Below the pieces are notes generated by a model. That model was given only the letters and a program-made list of their open reading frames with translations, did no database searches and was not told the DNA's origin. 64,000 nt of DNA. It comes from CAVOKN01 sp963696505 (GTDB lineage Bacteria > Pseudomonadota > Gammaproteobacteria > Burkholderiales > Rhodocyclaceae). Of the stretch, positions 1 through 8,385 are shown piece after piece; the stretch's first letter is position 1, and every line of letters begins with the position of its first letter. The position numbers were made by a program, and so were the translations under genes. The stretch lies in NCBI GenBank assembly GCA_963696505.1, contig CAVOKN010000007.1, forward strand, positions 1 to 64,000. The letters are read 5' to 3'.

Positions 1-59
1 CCAACCCCAATCCGACGCAACGGCGCGCACTCGAACTGGTCAAGCAGATCCAGGTGTAA
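1..59 (+). CDS. C-terminal tail of a gene entering from the left
   Basis: Frame 3 reads 18 residues ending QRRALELVKQIQV and stops with TAA at 57-59. The residue mix looks like a real protein C-terminus (helical, Leu and Lys rich), and no comparable open frame continues after the stop. The rest of the gene lies outside the window, so the product cannot be named. It could also be chance. Confidence 0.25.
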   Translation, partial: NPNPTQRRALELVKQIQV

Positions 60-232
60 CACAGAAAGCGCAACCCCGGTTCTAAGCCAAATGCCTACAC
101 GAGAAAGCGAGACTCGCTCCGCCCTTACAGGCAACTCCAGACTAAACTGTAGGCAGACGCCGGAATCCACAATTCAAACCAAAAGATTGATATGCCAGGG
201 GAAACTCGTTCTAGGCTTGGGGGAACTTCAGT

Positions 233-415
233 CTAATGGGATGTTACCCATTGGCTGCCTGAGGCTGAGTTGCACGCCCAAGCGGTCCGGCGGGTCTCCA
301 GCCGAAGCGGCCTCTCAAATGGCTGGCTTTCGGAAACGACAACTGGCAGCAGTTGGCCGGACTGCGACATCCCGAGAGTACGCCGGAGAGTGCGCCGGTA
401 AGCCGACGGTGGCAA
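233..415 (-). repeat. Degenerate dispersed repeat, copy A
   Basis: Read on the minus strand, this segment matches positions about 22840-22980 (plus strand) over at least 57 bases. Shared blocks include GGCCAACTGC, TCGTTTCCG and GGCCGCTTC in the same order. The conceptual translations also align: GQLLPVVVSESQPFERPL here against GQLPPHIVSAEQPFEGPL there. This suggests an old repeated element or gene fragment, not chance. Its boundaries are uncertain. Confidence 0.45.
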
Positions 416-795
416 AATCGGCTCTACGGTTCAGCGGTTGCTTCACGGCTACGAAGCCCCGAAGGCAGCCCGCGGTTATCAAGCGACCCCGCTAGCTTGA
501 TGGGCAGTGGCTCATGCGAAGTCGGCAGAGGGGCAGACTCTCCTGCCTGGCGTTGAGCTCAACTCCACGGCCTAACTGGCCGCTCTTTCGTCCGTTCTGC
601 CAGTTCGCCAAGTCCAGAACAGGCATCCCAGACTGGGCGATAGTCTGTAGTAATGGAGGTTCGTGAAGGCATCCCGATCGATCCGCCGCAGTGCTCAATC
701 GGACCGCTCAAGCTTGGCGGCAAAAAGGTTGCACCGTTGCTCTGGAGTACCAACGGCCCCCCCGGACCCTAACCACGAGAGAGCCTTAGGTGGTA

Positions 796-829
796 AAACA
801 AAGCCCCCGCGGCGGTGAGCGACGGGGGC
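796..829 (-). terminator. Terminator-like hairpin (minus strand)
   Basis: GCCCCCG at 803-809 pairs with CGGGGGC at 823-829. On the minus strand the stem is followed by TTTGTTTTA, as expected for an intrinsic terminator acting on leftward transcription. No intact upstream gene is visible, only the 80-codon remnant frame that overlaps it. Confidence 0.4.
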
Positions 830-2397
830 CCGACACTCAAATCATCAATTGCGTTTTGATTAATGTTCTCTCCGATACAAATCACTCTAGATGCCGCCCC
901 GAACACATAAGAGATAGCCGAAGGCACCTTTGTTGGCGATTCCGGATCGACCCCGTGTCCATCGCCACGAGATAGGCATCTATGCTTGGAATCGTAAGTT
1001 GCGTTGGTCAAAGCATCGGGACCAAGTAGGATGGGCCTATCCCTATTAGTGCACTCATTCTCCGTGCCGGGACGGTAAATGGGTGACCAGGCGGAGAAAT
1101 AGGCTGGCTTTGCTCAAAATCAACGAGACTCAATAGTTCCCTTATGTTGGGGCAACCGCCAATCATTGAGATCTCCTACGAAATAGTTGTTGCAGAAATT
1201 CAATGCGTCGGCCCAATTTCCTTAATTTTGAGGCCATCTTCCTGTTCGAGTGAGACCGGTCAGCCTGTCAGTCACCGTGCCATCTCGATTGTCTGTGTAA
1301 CCGAGGAGTGGGGCTGGCTACGCCCATCTGTAGGTCTCCGTCGTCACCTGGTGACATAGGAGGTTATTTGTCCGGTTCGGGCAAAGAGGGACTGTCTTGA
1401 CCTTCTGGCCCTTACCTTCCTGGCGGTGCTGCCTGGGCTTAATCAAACGTAAAAACAAGCAAGAAAATTGAGGCACAACCGAGAGCCAAGGCTCTAATTG
1501 ATCTTATTCATCGGGACCTTCCCTCTTGTTAGATAAGCGCTACGCAAACACGGGACTTTACATGGAAGGATCCATTTCCCACCATGCTTCTTACGGCGTC
1601 ATTGCCAGAGCAGCGGCACGTACCCAAAGGGGGGTTCGACGGCTTGCCCTAGAACTGAACTCGGAACGTGGCCTCTAAGGTAAGGCATCCCTGAAGAAAC
1701 AATCGATTAATCTCGCATAAGCGCGGGATGGCAGCCTTGAGATTTGTCACACCGGGAGAGATTCTTCGGGCGCCGCCACCACCATTCGTCACGGGTTCGA
1801 GGTCCTTCTGGCCCATTGCGAGAGGCGGCTGCCATTCAGATAGACGTTCATGGGCCGCTGAAGCCGGGCGCGAACGCTCTGTTATGCATCCAGAGCGGAC
1901 GAAGAAAACCAGAAGCAGCTGGGCGTCAGCATTGGCCGATATCGAGTCCGCCAGTTCCGCGCCACATGCGACCGGAGCGCACCAGATAGCTGCCGCATCC
2001 GGCTCCCTGCAACAAACTTGGGGCCGAAGGGGGTCCGTGGAAGATCCTTGCGGACCCAGCAACAGACGTCGGCCGCTGCCGCGCAATTGAGCGCCACCGA
2101 CATCGCCGCGTCAGGAAAGGAAAACGCTCGAAATCCAGCCCGCCTGTCCACAGTTCCTGTGGAAAAGCTCCGGTTCAAGCGCGGCGTCCCCTGGTTCGAG
2201 AACCCGTCCCGCTGCGTTGCGGGCGCATTCGAAGCGGCGGCAGAGCCGATGTAGTCCTGATATCGGGCCGGTCGGCGAGGTAGGGCGGTACACCTGGACG
2301 CCCCGCGGGCCGTTATGAATGACTGCCGCATTGAAGTCCCGCTCCAGTTCATGCACTTCGACCCAGGAAGGGTACTGCCCATGCGACGGGCCCCCCG

Positions 2398-3066
2398 ATG
2401 AGGCCTGACCGTGAGGTGACGGCCGCGCTGCTGCGTGGGTTGCCCATCTTCGCCGATACGCCACAGGAGGCGCTCGTGGCCGTGGCACGCGTTTGCCTGA
2501 TGCGCCAGGTGGCGCGCAATGCACGCGTCGTGCGTGCCGGCGAGCCGATCGATTTCGTCTACTTGGTCCTTGCGGGCAGACTGAACGTCCTGGTCGACGA
2601 CGAGGAGGGGCGTGAGGCGATCTTCTCGGTGCTGGGCCCGGGCGAACTGTTCGGCGAGATGGGAGTGCTGGACGAGGAGGTGCGCTCGGCCACCGTCGTG
2701 GCCGTTACGCCGAGCACCCTGGTGGCGATTGGCAAGACCGACTTCAAGCGCTGCCTGCGGGAGAACTTCGATGTCACCCGTTACGTCATGCGCAACCTGG
2801 TCCAGCGCCTGCGCCTGGCAGACCGCAGGATCGAGAGCCTCGCCCTGCTGGATGTGGCAGGGCGCGTGGTGCGCCTGCTGCCGGAGCTGGCGCACACCAC
2901 TCACGGCGAGCAGGGGGTGAGCGCCAGGATCTCGAGGCAGGAGATCGCCAAGATGGTCGGCGCCTCACGCGAGATGGTGAGCCGCGTCGTCAAGGATCTG
3001 GAACTGCGCGGGTTGATCGAAGTGAGCGACGGGCGCATCGTGTTGCGCGAAGCAGGCCGCCGGTAG
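2398..3066 (+). CDS. Crp/Fnr-family transcriptional regulator
   Basis: A 222-aa cytoplasmic regulator. Residues about 12-125 form the cyclic-nucleotide-binding-type beta barrel, with the phosphate-cassette-like stretch GELFGEMGVLDEEVRSA at 82-98. A long C-helix follows. The winged helix at about 150-215 contains the recognition segment SRQEIAKMVGASREMVSR, close to Crp in pattern. Only Cys33 and Cys119 are present, so an FNR-type [4Fe-4S] sensor is unlikely. Length is normal for the family. No good ribosome binding site is visible just upstream of the ATG. The ligand and targets are unknown. Confidence 0.9.
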   Translation: MRPDREVTAALLRGLPIFADTPQEALVAVARVCLMRQVARNARVVRAGEPIDFVYLVLAGRLNVLVDDEEGREAIFSVLGPGELFGEMGVLDEEVRSATVVAVTPSTLVAIGKTDFKRCLRENFDVTRYVMRNLVQRLRLADRRIESLALLDVAGRVVRLLPELAHTTHGEQGVSARISRQEIAKMVGASREMVSRVVKDLELRGLIEVSDGRIVLREAGRR

Positions 3067-3277
3067 CCGCGCAGAAGACGAGGGGGGCAGGGCGAACTCT
3101 CCCTGGCGTTGCGCCGACACGGCCTTGGCGTTCGACCATCCCTCAGGGTCGGTCGCAGGATCAAGACGGGATTGCGGGCGCTACCGGTGTTGCGCCTCGC
3201 GCCGCCCTATGCGCGCACGTGGCTCGCGTCGCTGTCGGCGGGTAGAATGCAAACTCCATGACGTTATCGGAGACCAC

Positions 3278-3818
3278 ATGTCAACCTACCGGCAGCTCAA
3301 GCAGCAGATCGCTGAACTGGAGAAGAAGGCCACCATCGCCATCAAGAAAGAAGCCCGGACGGTCATCGAAAGGATCAAGCAGCAGATTGCCGAGTTCGGC
3401 CTGACCGCAGCGGATCTGGGCCTGGAGATCGCGCGGCGGGCCGCAGTCAAGACGAGGGCGAAGCGGACCAAGCGCGTGCTCACGCCGAAGTATCGCGAAC
3501 CGACTACGGGCAAGACCTGGAACGGTCATGGCAAGCGTCCGGGGTGGATCGTCGCGGCGCAGAAGAAGGGCAAGCTCGAAGAGCTGTTGATCGCCAAGCC
3601 GGCCCTCGCAAGAGTCGCCCCGCAGGCCAAGGCGGCGAAGAAGTCCGCCGCGAAGAAAACGGGCGAAGAAGCCTGCGGCGGCCGCGGCGAAGAAACGTGT
3701 CGCCGTGCGCAAGGCGGCAGCGACGAAGCCGGTTGCGAACAAGCGGGCTGCCCCAGCCAAGAGGCCTCAGCGTGCCGCGACGCGGGCAACGCCGGCCCCC
3801 ACCGAGGTCACGGCCTGA
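3278..3818 (+). CDS. hns: H-NS-family nucleoid protein with Lys/Ala tail, frameshifted
   Basis: The N-terminal half (residues 1-60) is a charged coiled-coil oligomerisation region. Residues about 75-92 carry the H-NS DNA-binding core with TGKTWNGHGKRPGWI. After residue 126 the reading frame turns non-H-NS-like. If one A of the run at 3656-3659 is removed, the frame becomes a tail rich in Lys, Ala and Pro (AKKRAKKPAAAAAKKR...) ending at TGA 3816-3818. Such tails are known in betaproteobacterial H-NS and histone-H1-like proteins. As given, the unshifted frame runs on to 3895. Either a sequencing error or a real +1 frameshift explains it. The restored product is 179 aa and would bind DNA and silence foreign genes. 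Confidence 0.85.
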
Positions 3819-3900
3819 TACCCGGGGCACGGCGGCTGCGCGCAGAGCCCCGCGATGCCCGCGGTCGCTGTCGTGATCTCGATCATGGAAGGTGATGGGT

Positions 3901-4032
3901 ATGTCAAAGTCAAAGGATACGAAGAAAGAGCAGAAGAAGGCGCCGCAGAAGACGGCGAAGGAGAAGAAGCAGGCCAAGCGTGACAAGCAGGGCAAGTCAG
4001 CGTCGGTCCTCACCAAGACTGCCGGCAGTTGA
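3901..4032 (+). CDS. 43-aa lysine-rich small protein
   Basis: A short frame begins MSKSKDTKKEQKKAP and ends with TGA at 4030-4032. About a third of the residues are Lys. GGAAGG at 3887-3892 sits 8 bases before ATG 3901, which favours this start over the in-frame ATG at 3895. It lies 80 bases after the H-NS gene in the same orientation, and its basic composition suggests a nucleic-acid-associated role. The function is unknown; I have seen similar small Lys-rich proteins annotated as hypothetical in proteobacteria. Confidence 0.6.
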   Translation: MSKSKDTKKEQKKAPQKTAKEKKQAKRDKQGKSASVLTKTAGS

Positions 4033-4189
4033 GCGCCCGAGCCGATCAGCGGTGGGCCGATAGGGCGCCTGGCGAGCACGCGTCGCGCTGCGTCGATCCT
4101 GACGACGGACACCGCCTTGCGCGAGCGCTGACGCGCGCGAAGGCCGGATCCTTTTCTGGCGCCACATCGCGCCACAGCGGAATGTCCCT

Positions 4190-4465
4190 ATGAACGCATC
4201 GATCCTTGATTTCCTGAAGGCCAACGGCGAGCGCCTCGACGCGGAAATCGCGGCGGCGCTGCACATGTCGCTGACACGAGTGTCACATCACGTGTCGCAG
4301 CTTTCCTCGGCGGGCGACGTGATCTGCTGCAAGGTGACCCGGTACATCGACGGCAAGCCGATCGAGGGCGTGAGCTGCCGGTTGGCGTGCCACGCACCGC
4401 CGCCGGCACGGGGTCGCAAGCCCGGCGCAAAGCCAGACGCCCGTCCCGAGAAGAATCTCGCATGA
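4190..4465 (+). CDS. Small winged-helix DNA-binding protein
   Basis: This 91-aa protein begins MNASILDFLKANGERLDAEI and contains a helix-turn-helix at about residues 15-45 (AAALHMSLTRVSHHVSQLSS), followed by a probable beta wing (GDVICCKVTRYIDG). The C-terminus (from residue 66) is Pro/Arg/Lys-rich and probably disordered. The layout fits an ArsR- or MarR-like mini wHTH. No effector domain is present. It sits in a run of small plus-strand genes after H-NS. Exact family assignment is not possible by eye. Confidence 0.6.
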   Translation: MNASILDFLKANGERLDAEIAAALHMSLTRVSHHVSQLSSAGDVICCKVTRYIDGKPIEGVSCRLACHAPPPARGRKPGAKPDARPEKNLA

Positions 4466-4591
4466 GGCACTTCTTGGTCGCCCCGAGCGCCACGTTCGAA
4501 TCCGCGGGTCCCGCCCCACAAGCTTGACCTTGGGCGTCACATCCGGGTCTTGCGGGAAGCTCCCTGTCATCGCTCAGTGGGAACCTCTGCC

Positions 4592-4843
4592 ATGCCGATC
4601 GACATCGACAAGCTGACCGAAGCCGAACTCATCGATCTGAACAACCGCGTCGTCGCGCGGCTGAAGTTCCTGCATCAGATGCGCGCTCATGCGCACATGC
4701 TCGACTTCAGCATCGGTGAAAAGGTGTGCTTTCAGCCCGAGGGTCGCCCGCCACTTACCGGCATCATCGCGAAATACAATCGCAAGACTGTCACGGTCAT
4801 CGCCGAGAACGGGCAGCAGTGGAACGTCGCACCGGTGCGGTAA
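4592..4843 (+). CDS. Conserved hypothetical, SH3-like fold likely
   Basis: An 83-aa protein starting MPIDIDKLTEAELIDLNNRV. Residues 1-38 are helical and the C-terminal half (EKVCFQPEGRPPLTGIIAKY, NRKTVTVIAENGQQWNV) looks like a small beta barrel of the KOW or SH3 kind. An in-frame ATG at 4550 would add 14 poor-looking residues, so 4592 is preferred. The stop codon directly abuts the ISAs1 fragment on the other strand, so the IS end lies at the gene's 3' boundary. Function unknown. Confidence 0.55.
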   Translation: MPIDIDKLTEAELIDLNNRVVARLKFLHQMRAHAHMLDFSIGEKVCFQPEGRPPLTGIIAKYNRKTVTVIAENGQQWNVAPVR

Positions 4844-4844
4844 A

Positions 4845-5173
4845 CCGAGATCTGCGCACCGAAGGCGCGCACGACGCCACTCACCCAGCGCCGGAACGCC
4901 TGCTCGAAGTGCTTGGGATCGAGGATGCGGAAGATCCGGTTGAAGGTGTCGTGGGAGGGAATGCCGTTTTCCAGGCGCAGGAAGCGGCGCAGCCACGCCT
5001 CCTAGACCTGGCCCACTCGGCCATGTCCTCGAAACCCTGCACTTCGGCGAAGATGGCGCACATGGCGATCTCCAATGCACCTCGACCAGGTCGTGGCGCT
5101 TGCCGTTGCCCACCTTGGGGTTTTCGATCTCGCACAGGCATGGCACCAATGTGTTCTTTTTCCTCGGCGCCAT
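4845..5173 (-). pseudogene. ISAs1-family transposase, 5' fragment with frameshift
   Basis: On the minus strand a start with a good Shine-Dalgarno (GGGAGA just upstream) opens MAPRKKNTLVPCLCEIENPK. Continuing through one or two frame changes gives CAIFAEVQGFEDMAEWA and then WLRRFLRLENGIPSHDTFNR, both typical of the N-terminal part of ISAs1 (H-repeat-associated) transposases. The catalytic DDE region is absent because the match ends next to 4844. The element's outer end may be the CAGGGCAAATCCACTTGG sequence read leftward from about 5327. It is non-functional. Confidence 0.75.
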
Positions 5174-5336
5174 TGTCTCCCAGCTGAAAGATGAGAAGTA
5201 AACCCGATTCGAGACGAATTGAGAAGATGTGTGGATAGATCGATAACTGTTAATGAGTTTTCGCGGACGGTCGGCTAAACATTGGCATTTTGGGTCAGAC
5301 CATGACATCCAAGTGGATTTGCCCTGATCCTTGACC

Positions 5337-5813
5337 ATGCCGCTTTCCGCTAAGACAGTATCAGCCGTTGTGAGCGGTGATTACTACCAGCTTGTCCTTG
5401 ACTCTGATGAGAGGGATCAGGACGAAAGAGACCCTTTCGGCGAACCGGCTCCGTACCTGTTGCTCCAGCGTCAGTTTGAGTTTCCTGATGGGGGCAAGTG
5501 CTACGTCGAGTCCGACGATGAGGAGTACATAGGTCATTTCAAGTTGCATCTGGTTGAATTCACCCCAACCCGCTTAGCCTTTGAAATGGCGGAACCAGAT
5601 CGCAATCATCATGTTGAAGTTTTCTTCACGTTATCAGCAGCCGAGTTTGAGGAGGTGCTGCCCATCGTCGAGGTCATTTTCGGAAGAAGGGAGCCAGATA
5701 GTGAAACGAGGCCTTCGATTCGGCGCTCTAACACTTTGGTCGAGGGCACGGCCAATCTGCGCTTGCAGGTGCGCTCCGACTTCGGCTGCGGCCGCCCCTC
5801 ACCTGCACGTTGA
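5337..5813 (+). CDS. Imm10-like immunity protein (orphan) or hypothetical
   Basis: From ATG 5337 the product is 158 aa (TTG 5331 is an alternative start). Residues about 15-120 resemble the Imm10 immunity family in pattern: an acidic start, YLLLQRQFEF, CYVESDDEEY, then HVEVFFTLSAAEFEEVLPIV. Imm10 proteins neutralise polymorphic toxins. No toxin gene is adjacent. The C-terminal 35 residues are Arg-rich and unlike the rest and may come from read-through into decayed DNA. Family assignment is by pattern only. Confidence 0.4.
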   Translation: MPLSAKTVSAVVSGDYYQLVLDSDERDQDERDPFGEPAPYLLLQRQFEFPDGGKCYVESDDEEYIGHFKLHLVEFTPTRLAFEMAEPDRNHHVEVFFTLSAAEFEEVLPIVEVIFGRREPDSETRPSIRRSNTLVEGTANLRLQVRSDFGCGRPSPAR

Positions 5814-6140
5814 ACTGCCGCCTCGATGCGCCCGAGATCGGCAACCGGCTGAATTGTGGGCGATGACGATCCGGTACTGGCTGACCGCTCTGCGATCAGA
5901 TAGCTGCCAGCCACCACTGCATGTCATATGGCGCCTCTGGGTCGGGATCACCCACTGCGCGTGCGGAAGCCGCCATCCCCGAGCGGTGGGCTTTGGCGAC
6001 AGGAACCGGCGGCTGAGGCCGAAATCTGCACGTGGGTTTGCTGACCGCGATGTCACCTCGGCATCAGTAAGCCGAGGATGAACAGCCCGCACCAGCCAAA
6101 GGTCTCGAACATGAGAGCGCGCGGGCGGATCGAACGCATC
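5814..6140. other. Gene-free stretch with degenerate repeat
   Basis: No convincing coding sequence. The segment near 5900-5970 (GATAGCTGCCAGCCACCACT, then GGCGCCTCTGGGTCGGGATC) resembles the degenerate intergenic repeat material at 233-415 and 22840-22980 in wording and composition. Short frames here are chance. Confidence 0.4.
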
Positions 6141-7141
6141 TCATGGTCCTTCTTCGTCATTGGCGAGCAGGACAAGCGCCTTGGTCAGACTGTTCACCAC
6201 CTGCGCCATGCGCGCGTAGTCGATCTTTTCCGGTGTGTCCTGTGCGGTGTGGTAATGGGGGTAGCGGTAGAAAGCGGTGTCCGCCACCATGATAGCGGGA
6301 TAGCCCTCGCGCCAGAACGAAGTTGGTCGCTTTTCACGATACGCCGGAGATGATGCCCGGCGCCGCCAGGGATTCGGACTGAAAGCCGTCCCGGTGCGAA
6401 AGGCTGCCACCGTCCGCTTGAGCGCATGGCGCGAGGCGATGTTGGAGACGAAGGCGATGAAGTTCCCCCGATTGGGATAGAACCAGCCCGAGCAGGGGCG
6501 GGTAGCGCTGGCTGCCCGGGCGTCGCTGTAGGCGCCCAGCATCTCCAGCGACATCATGAGGCGGATGTCGTCGCCGCGTGCCCGCGCCGCCCTGGCATAC
6601 ACGCCGCTGCCCATTTCGTCCCCGTAGAAAAAGGGCGGCTCCCTGGTTTAACGAACGCTACCAGCCGCACGGTCCGGCGGGGCGCGAGGCCTTCGAGCGA
6701 ACGGCCGATTTCCAGCAGCGCGGCGACGCCGCTCGCGTTGTCGTTGGCGCCCGGACTGCCGCGCACCGAGTCGTAGTGCGCACCGACGACGATGATCTGC
6801 GTCGGACGGCTGGTGCCGGCGAACGATACCTCGATGTTTTCGCTCGGCACCCCGTAGGCGCTTAGCGCTGCGCCACATCGCGTGGCCCTGGCGCTGCCAG
6901 TCCGCTCGCGGATGTAGCCGGCGGCGGCATCAGCTGCCGCGGCCGCCAGACGTTGCGCTCGCCGATCTCGCCGGCCAGCCGTAGCACGTGGGCGCGCAGC
7001 CGCTCGCCAAGCGGCGACAGCCCGGGTGGCTCGGACATCTGCCCATCGGGAGTGGCGCAGGGATGGGGGAGCGTTCGGCATGTGCGCATCCCCGAGCGCG
7101 GGTGCGGACAGAGCAGCTCTAAGGAGAAGATCCAGGCGCAC
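6141..7141 (-). pseudogene. M28-family metalloaminopeptidase, multiply frameshifted
   Basis: Three minus-strand frames piece together one M28 peptidase. A signal-peptide-like start (MRLDLLLRAALSAPALG) at 7141 leads through a frame change to LRAHVLRLAGEIGERNVW. Then come the zinc-site motif VVGAHYDSVRGSPGANDNAS, LVAFVNE-like sequence, and after another shift near 6645 MGSGVYARAARARGDD and the C-terminal YPHYHTAQDTPEKIDY. These are M28 hallmarks in the right order. At least three shifts are needed, so as written no full-length protein is made. If the consensus is wrong the protein would be an exported aminopeptidase of about 330 aa. Confidence 0.8.
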
Positions 7142-7244
7142 ATCGGTTCAAGGACAGCGTGTGGGCATTTGGACGGGGGCGACGCGTGCCTCGGCGCCCC
7201 GGCAGGCGGGCTTGCCGCAGTCCGCTCGGCCAGCAGCAAGGCAG

Positions 7245-7535
7245 CGGCCCGTCCCATTCGCCAGATGTCAGGTAGCTCGCGGTGATCTCCCGGGCGAATC
7301 GCGCCTCCCGTTGTGACCGCTTGAGTTCATGGTCGGGCTGATCAGGCCGTTCTCGATGGCCCGGGGCTGCGGCGTGAGCCGGGCGCGGCGCACCCGGGCG
7401 TGCCCCGGGAAACCATCCAGCAACGCCCCGATTGTCTTCGGCGCGACGTCGGTGAGCTTCGGGTCCTGCAAGGTCACTGTCACCCCGACTTCGAGCCCCA
7501 GTTGCGCGGCCGAGCTGCGCCGTGCCTCGATATCG
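7245..7535 (-). pseudogene. C-terminal remnant of a long-chain acyl-CoA synthetase
   Basis: The minus strand reads LTDVAPKTIGALLDGFPGHA, then IENGLISPTM, and after a one-base shift LKRSQREARFAREITASYL. The order FPGHARV..., ENGL(I/L)(S/T)PTMK, LKR...FA.EI is the normal C-terminal end of AMP-forming long-chain fatty-acid CoA ligases. The adenylation core is missing. It lies directly after the stop of the SGNH hydrolase, so it is a leftover of a lost gene, not a separate locus. Confidence 0.5.
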
Positions 7536-7536
7536 A

Positions 7537-8346
7537 TTACTTCGCGTAGCCCAGTTCGGCGAGCCGGGGAATCCAGCGCTGGTCGACGATGCGTTCAAAG
7601 CCCCGCGCGGTCGGATGCAGCTCGTTGTCCCAGTCGGACCGGTAGTCCGGCGCGACGAGGCAACCGCGGGAGTCGATCAGGTGGATCTTCTTCGCCGCAT
7701 CGGCGTAGCGCGCGAACTCGTCGCGCAGGCGGTCGATGAGGGTGCGGCAGATCGCCCGGCGCAGTGCCATGTCCGGCGGCACGCGGCATTCGTCCATGGC
7801 CTGGGCGAGCCACGGCCCGGTCACTTTGAGGCTGACGAGCGAAAAGCCGCGGCCGTCGGGCACCGGATAGTCGTAGGTGTGGAGAAAGATGTCCGGTTGC
7901 CGCCCGTCCTTGCCGAAGGCGCGCCACACCTGGTAGATGAGTGCGCCGAGCGCAGTTCCGAGACGGCCAAGCATCGCGTCCATGCCCTCATCGTCGATGC
8001 ACTGGTCCGGCGCGCTCTTTGCCGAGCAGTCCCTGAACAGGCCCAGGCGGTAGTCCACGGCGTCGTTGCCGGCGCCGCTCACCAGCACCGCCGAGTAGTA
8101 CATCCGGTTCTGCGCGCGCAGCTCGTGCGCGAGCTGCTTCGGATACCTCCCGAACACGTACTGCTCCAGCTTGGCGCCGTTGTAGCCCAGCAACTGCATG
8201 GTCCGATAGGGGTCCTTGAGCCGCGGATGGCCCGCCAGCGCCTGCAGGATGTTGTTCCGCGGGTACCAGAACCACGAGTCGCCGATGGCGAGCAGCGAGG
8301 CAAACTCGCCCGCATTCCATGTTTCCCCTGGCATGTAGATGCGCAT
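7537..8346 (-). CDS. SGNH/GDSL-type hydrolase
   Basis: This 269-aa protein has the SGNH blocks in order: GDSW with candidate nucleophile Ser24, a Gly in the region of block II, GAGND with Asn94, and DNELHP with Asp240 and His244 as the remaining catalytic pair. No signal peptide is seen, so it is probably cytoplasmic or exported by a route not obvious here. The substrate is unknown; family members are esterases, lipases or acyl hydrolases. It is the one intact member of a decayed hydrolase row and lies 39 bases downstream of the lipase gene in the same orientation. Confidence 0.75.
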   Translation of the reverse strand: MRIYMPGETWNAGEFASLLAIGDSWFWYPRNNILQALAGHPRLKDPYRTMQLLGYNGAKLEQYVFGRYPKQLAHELRAQNRMYYSAVLVSGAGNDAVDYRLGLFRDCSAKSAPDQCIDDEGMDAMLGRLGTALGALIYQVWRAFGKDGRQPDIFLHTYDYPVPDGRGFSLVSLKVTGPWLAQAMDECRVPPDMALRRAICRTLIDRLRDEFARYADAAKKIHLIDSRGCLVAPDYRSDWDNELHPTARGFERIVDQRWIPRLAELGYAK

Positions 8347-8385
8347 GACTTTCCTCCTTTCCTGTCGATTGGTCCGGGTCCGACA

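Larger units (their letters stand above)
60..2397. other. 2.3-kb stretch without a convincing gene
   Basis: Open frames here are short, overlap on both strands and lack coherent domains. Base composition shifts: roughly 840-1640 is visibly more AT-rich than the rest of the window. I see a degenerate repeat copy near 233-415 and a terminator-like hairpin near 796-829. A minus-strand frame of 80 codons (769-1011) runs into that hairpin and may be a gene remnant, but I recognise no family. The stretch looks like decayed or foreign DNA. Confidence 0.5.

Noticed and set aside
1660..1740. Possible IS terminal inverted repeat (GGCATCCCTGAAGAAAC)
   Set aside because: The wording recalls IS5-type ends, but no matching second end or transposase is present.
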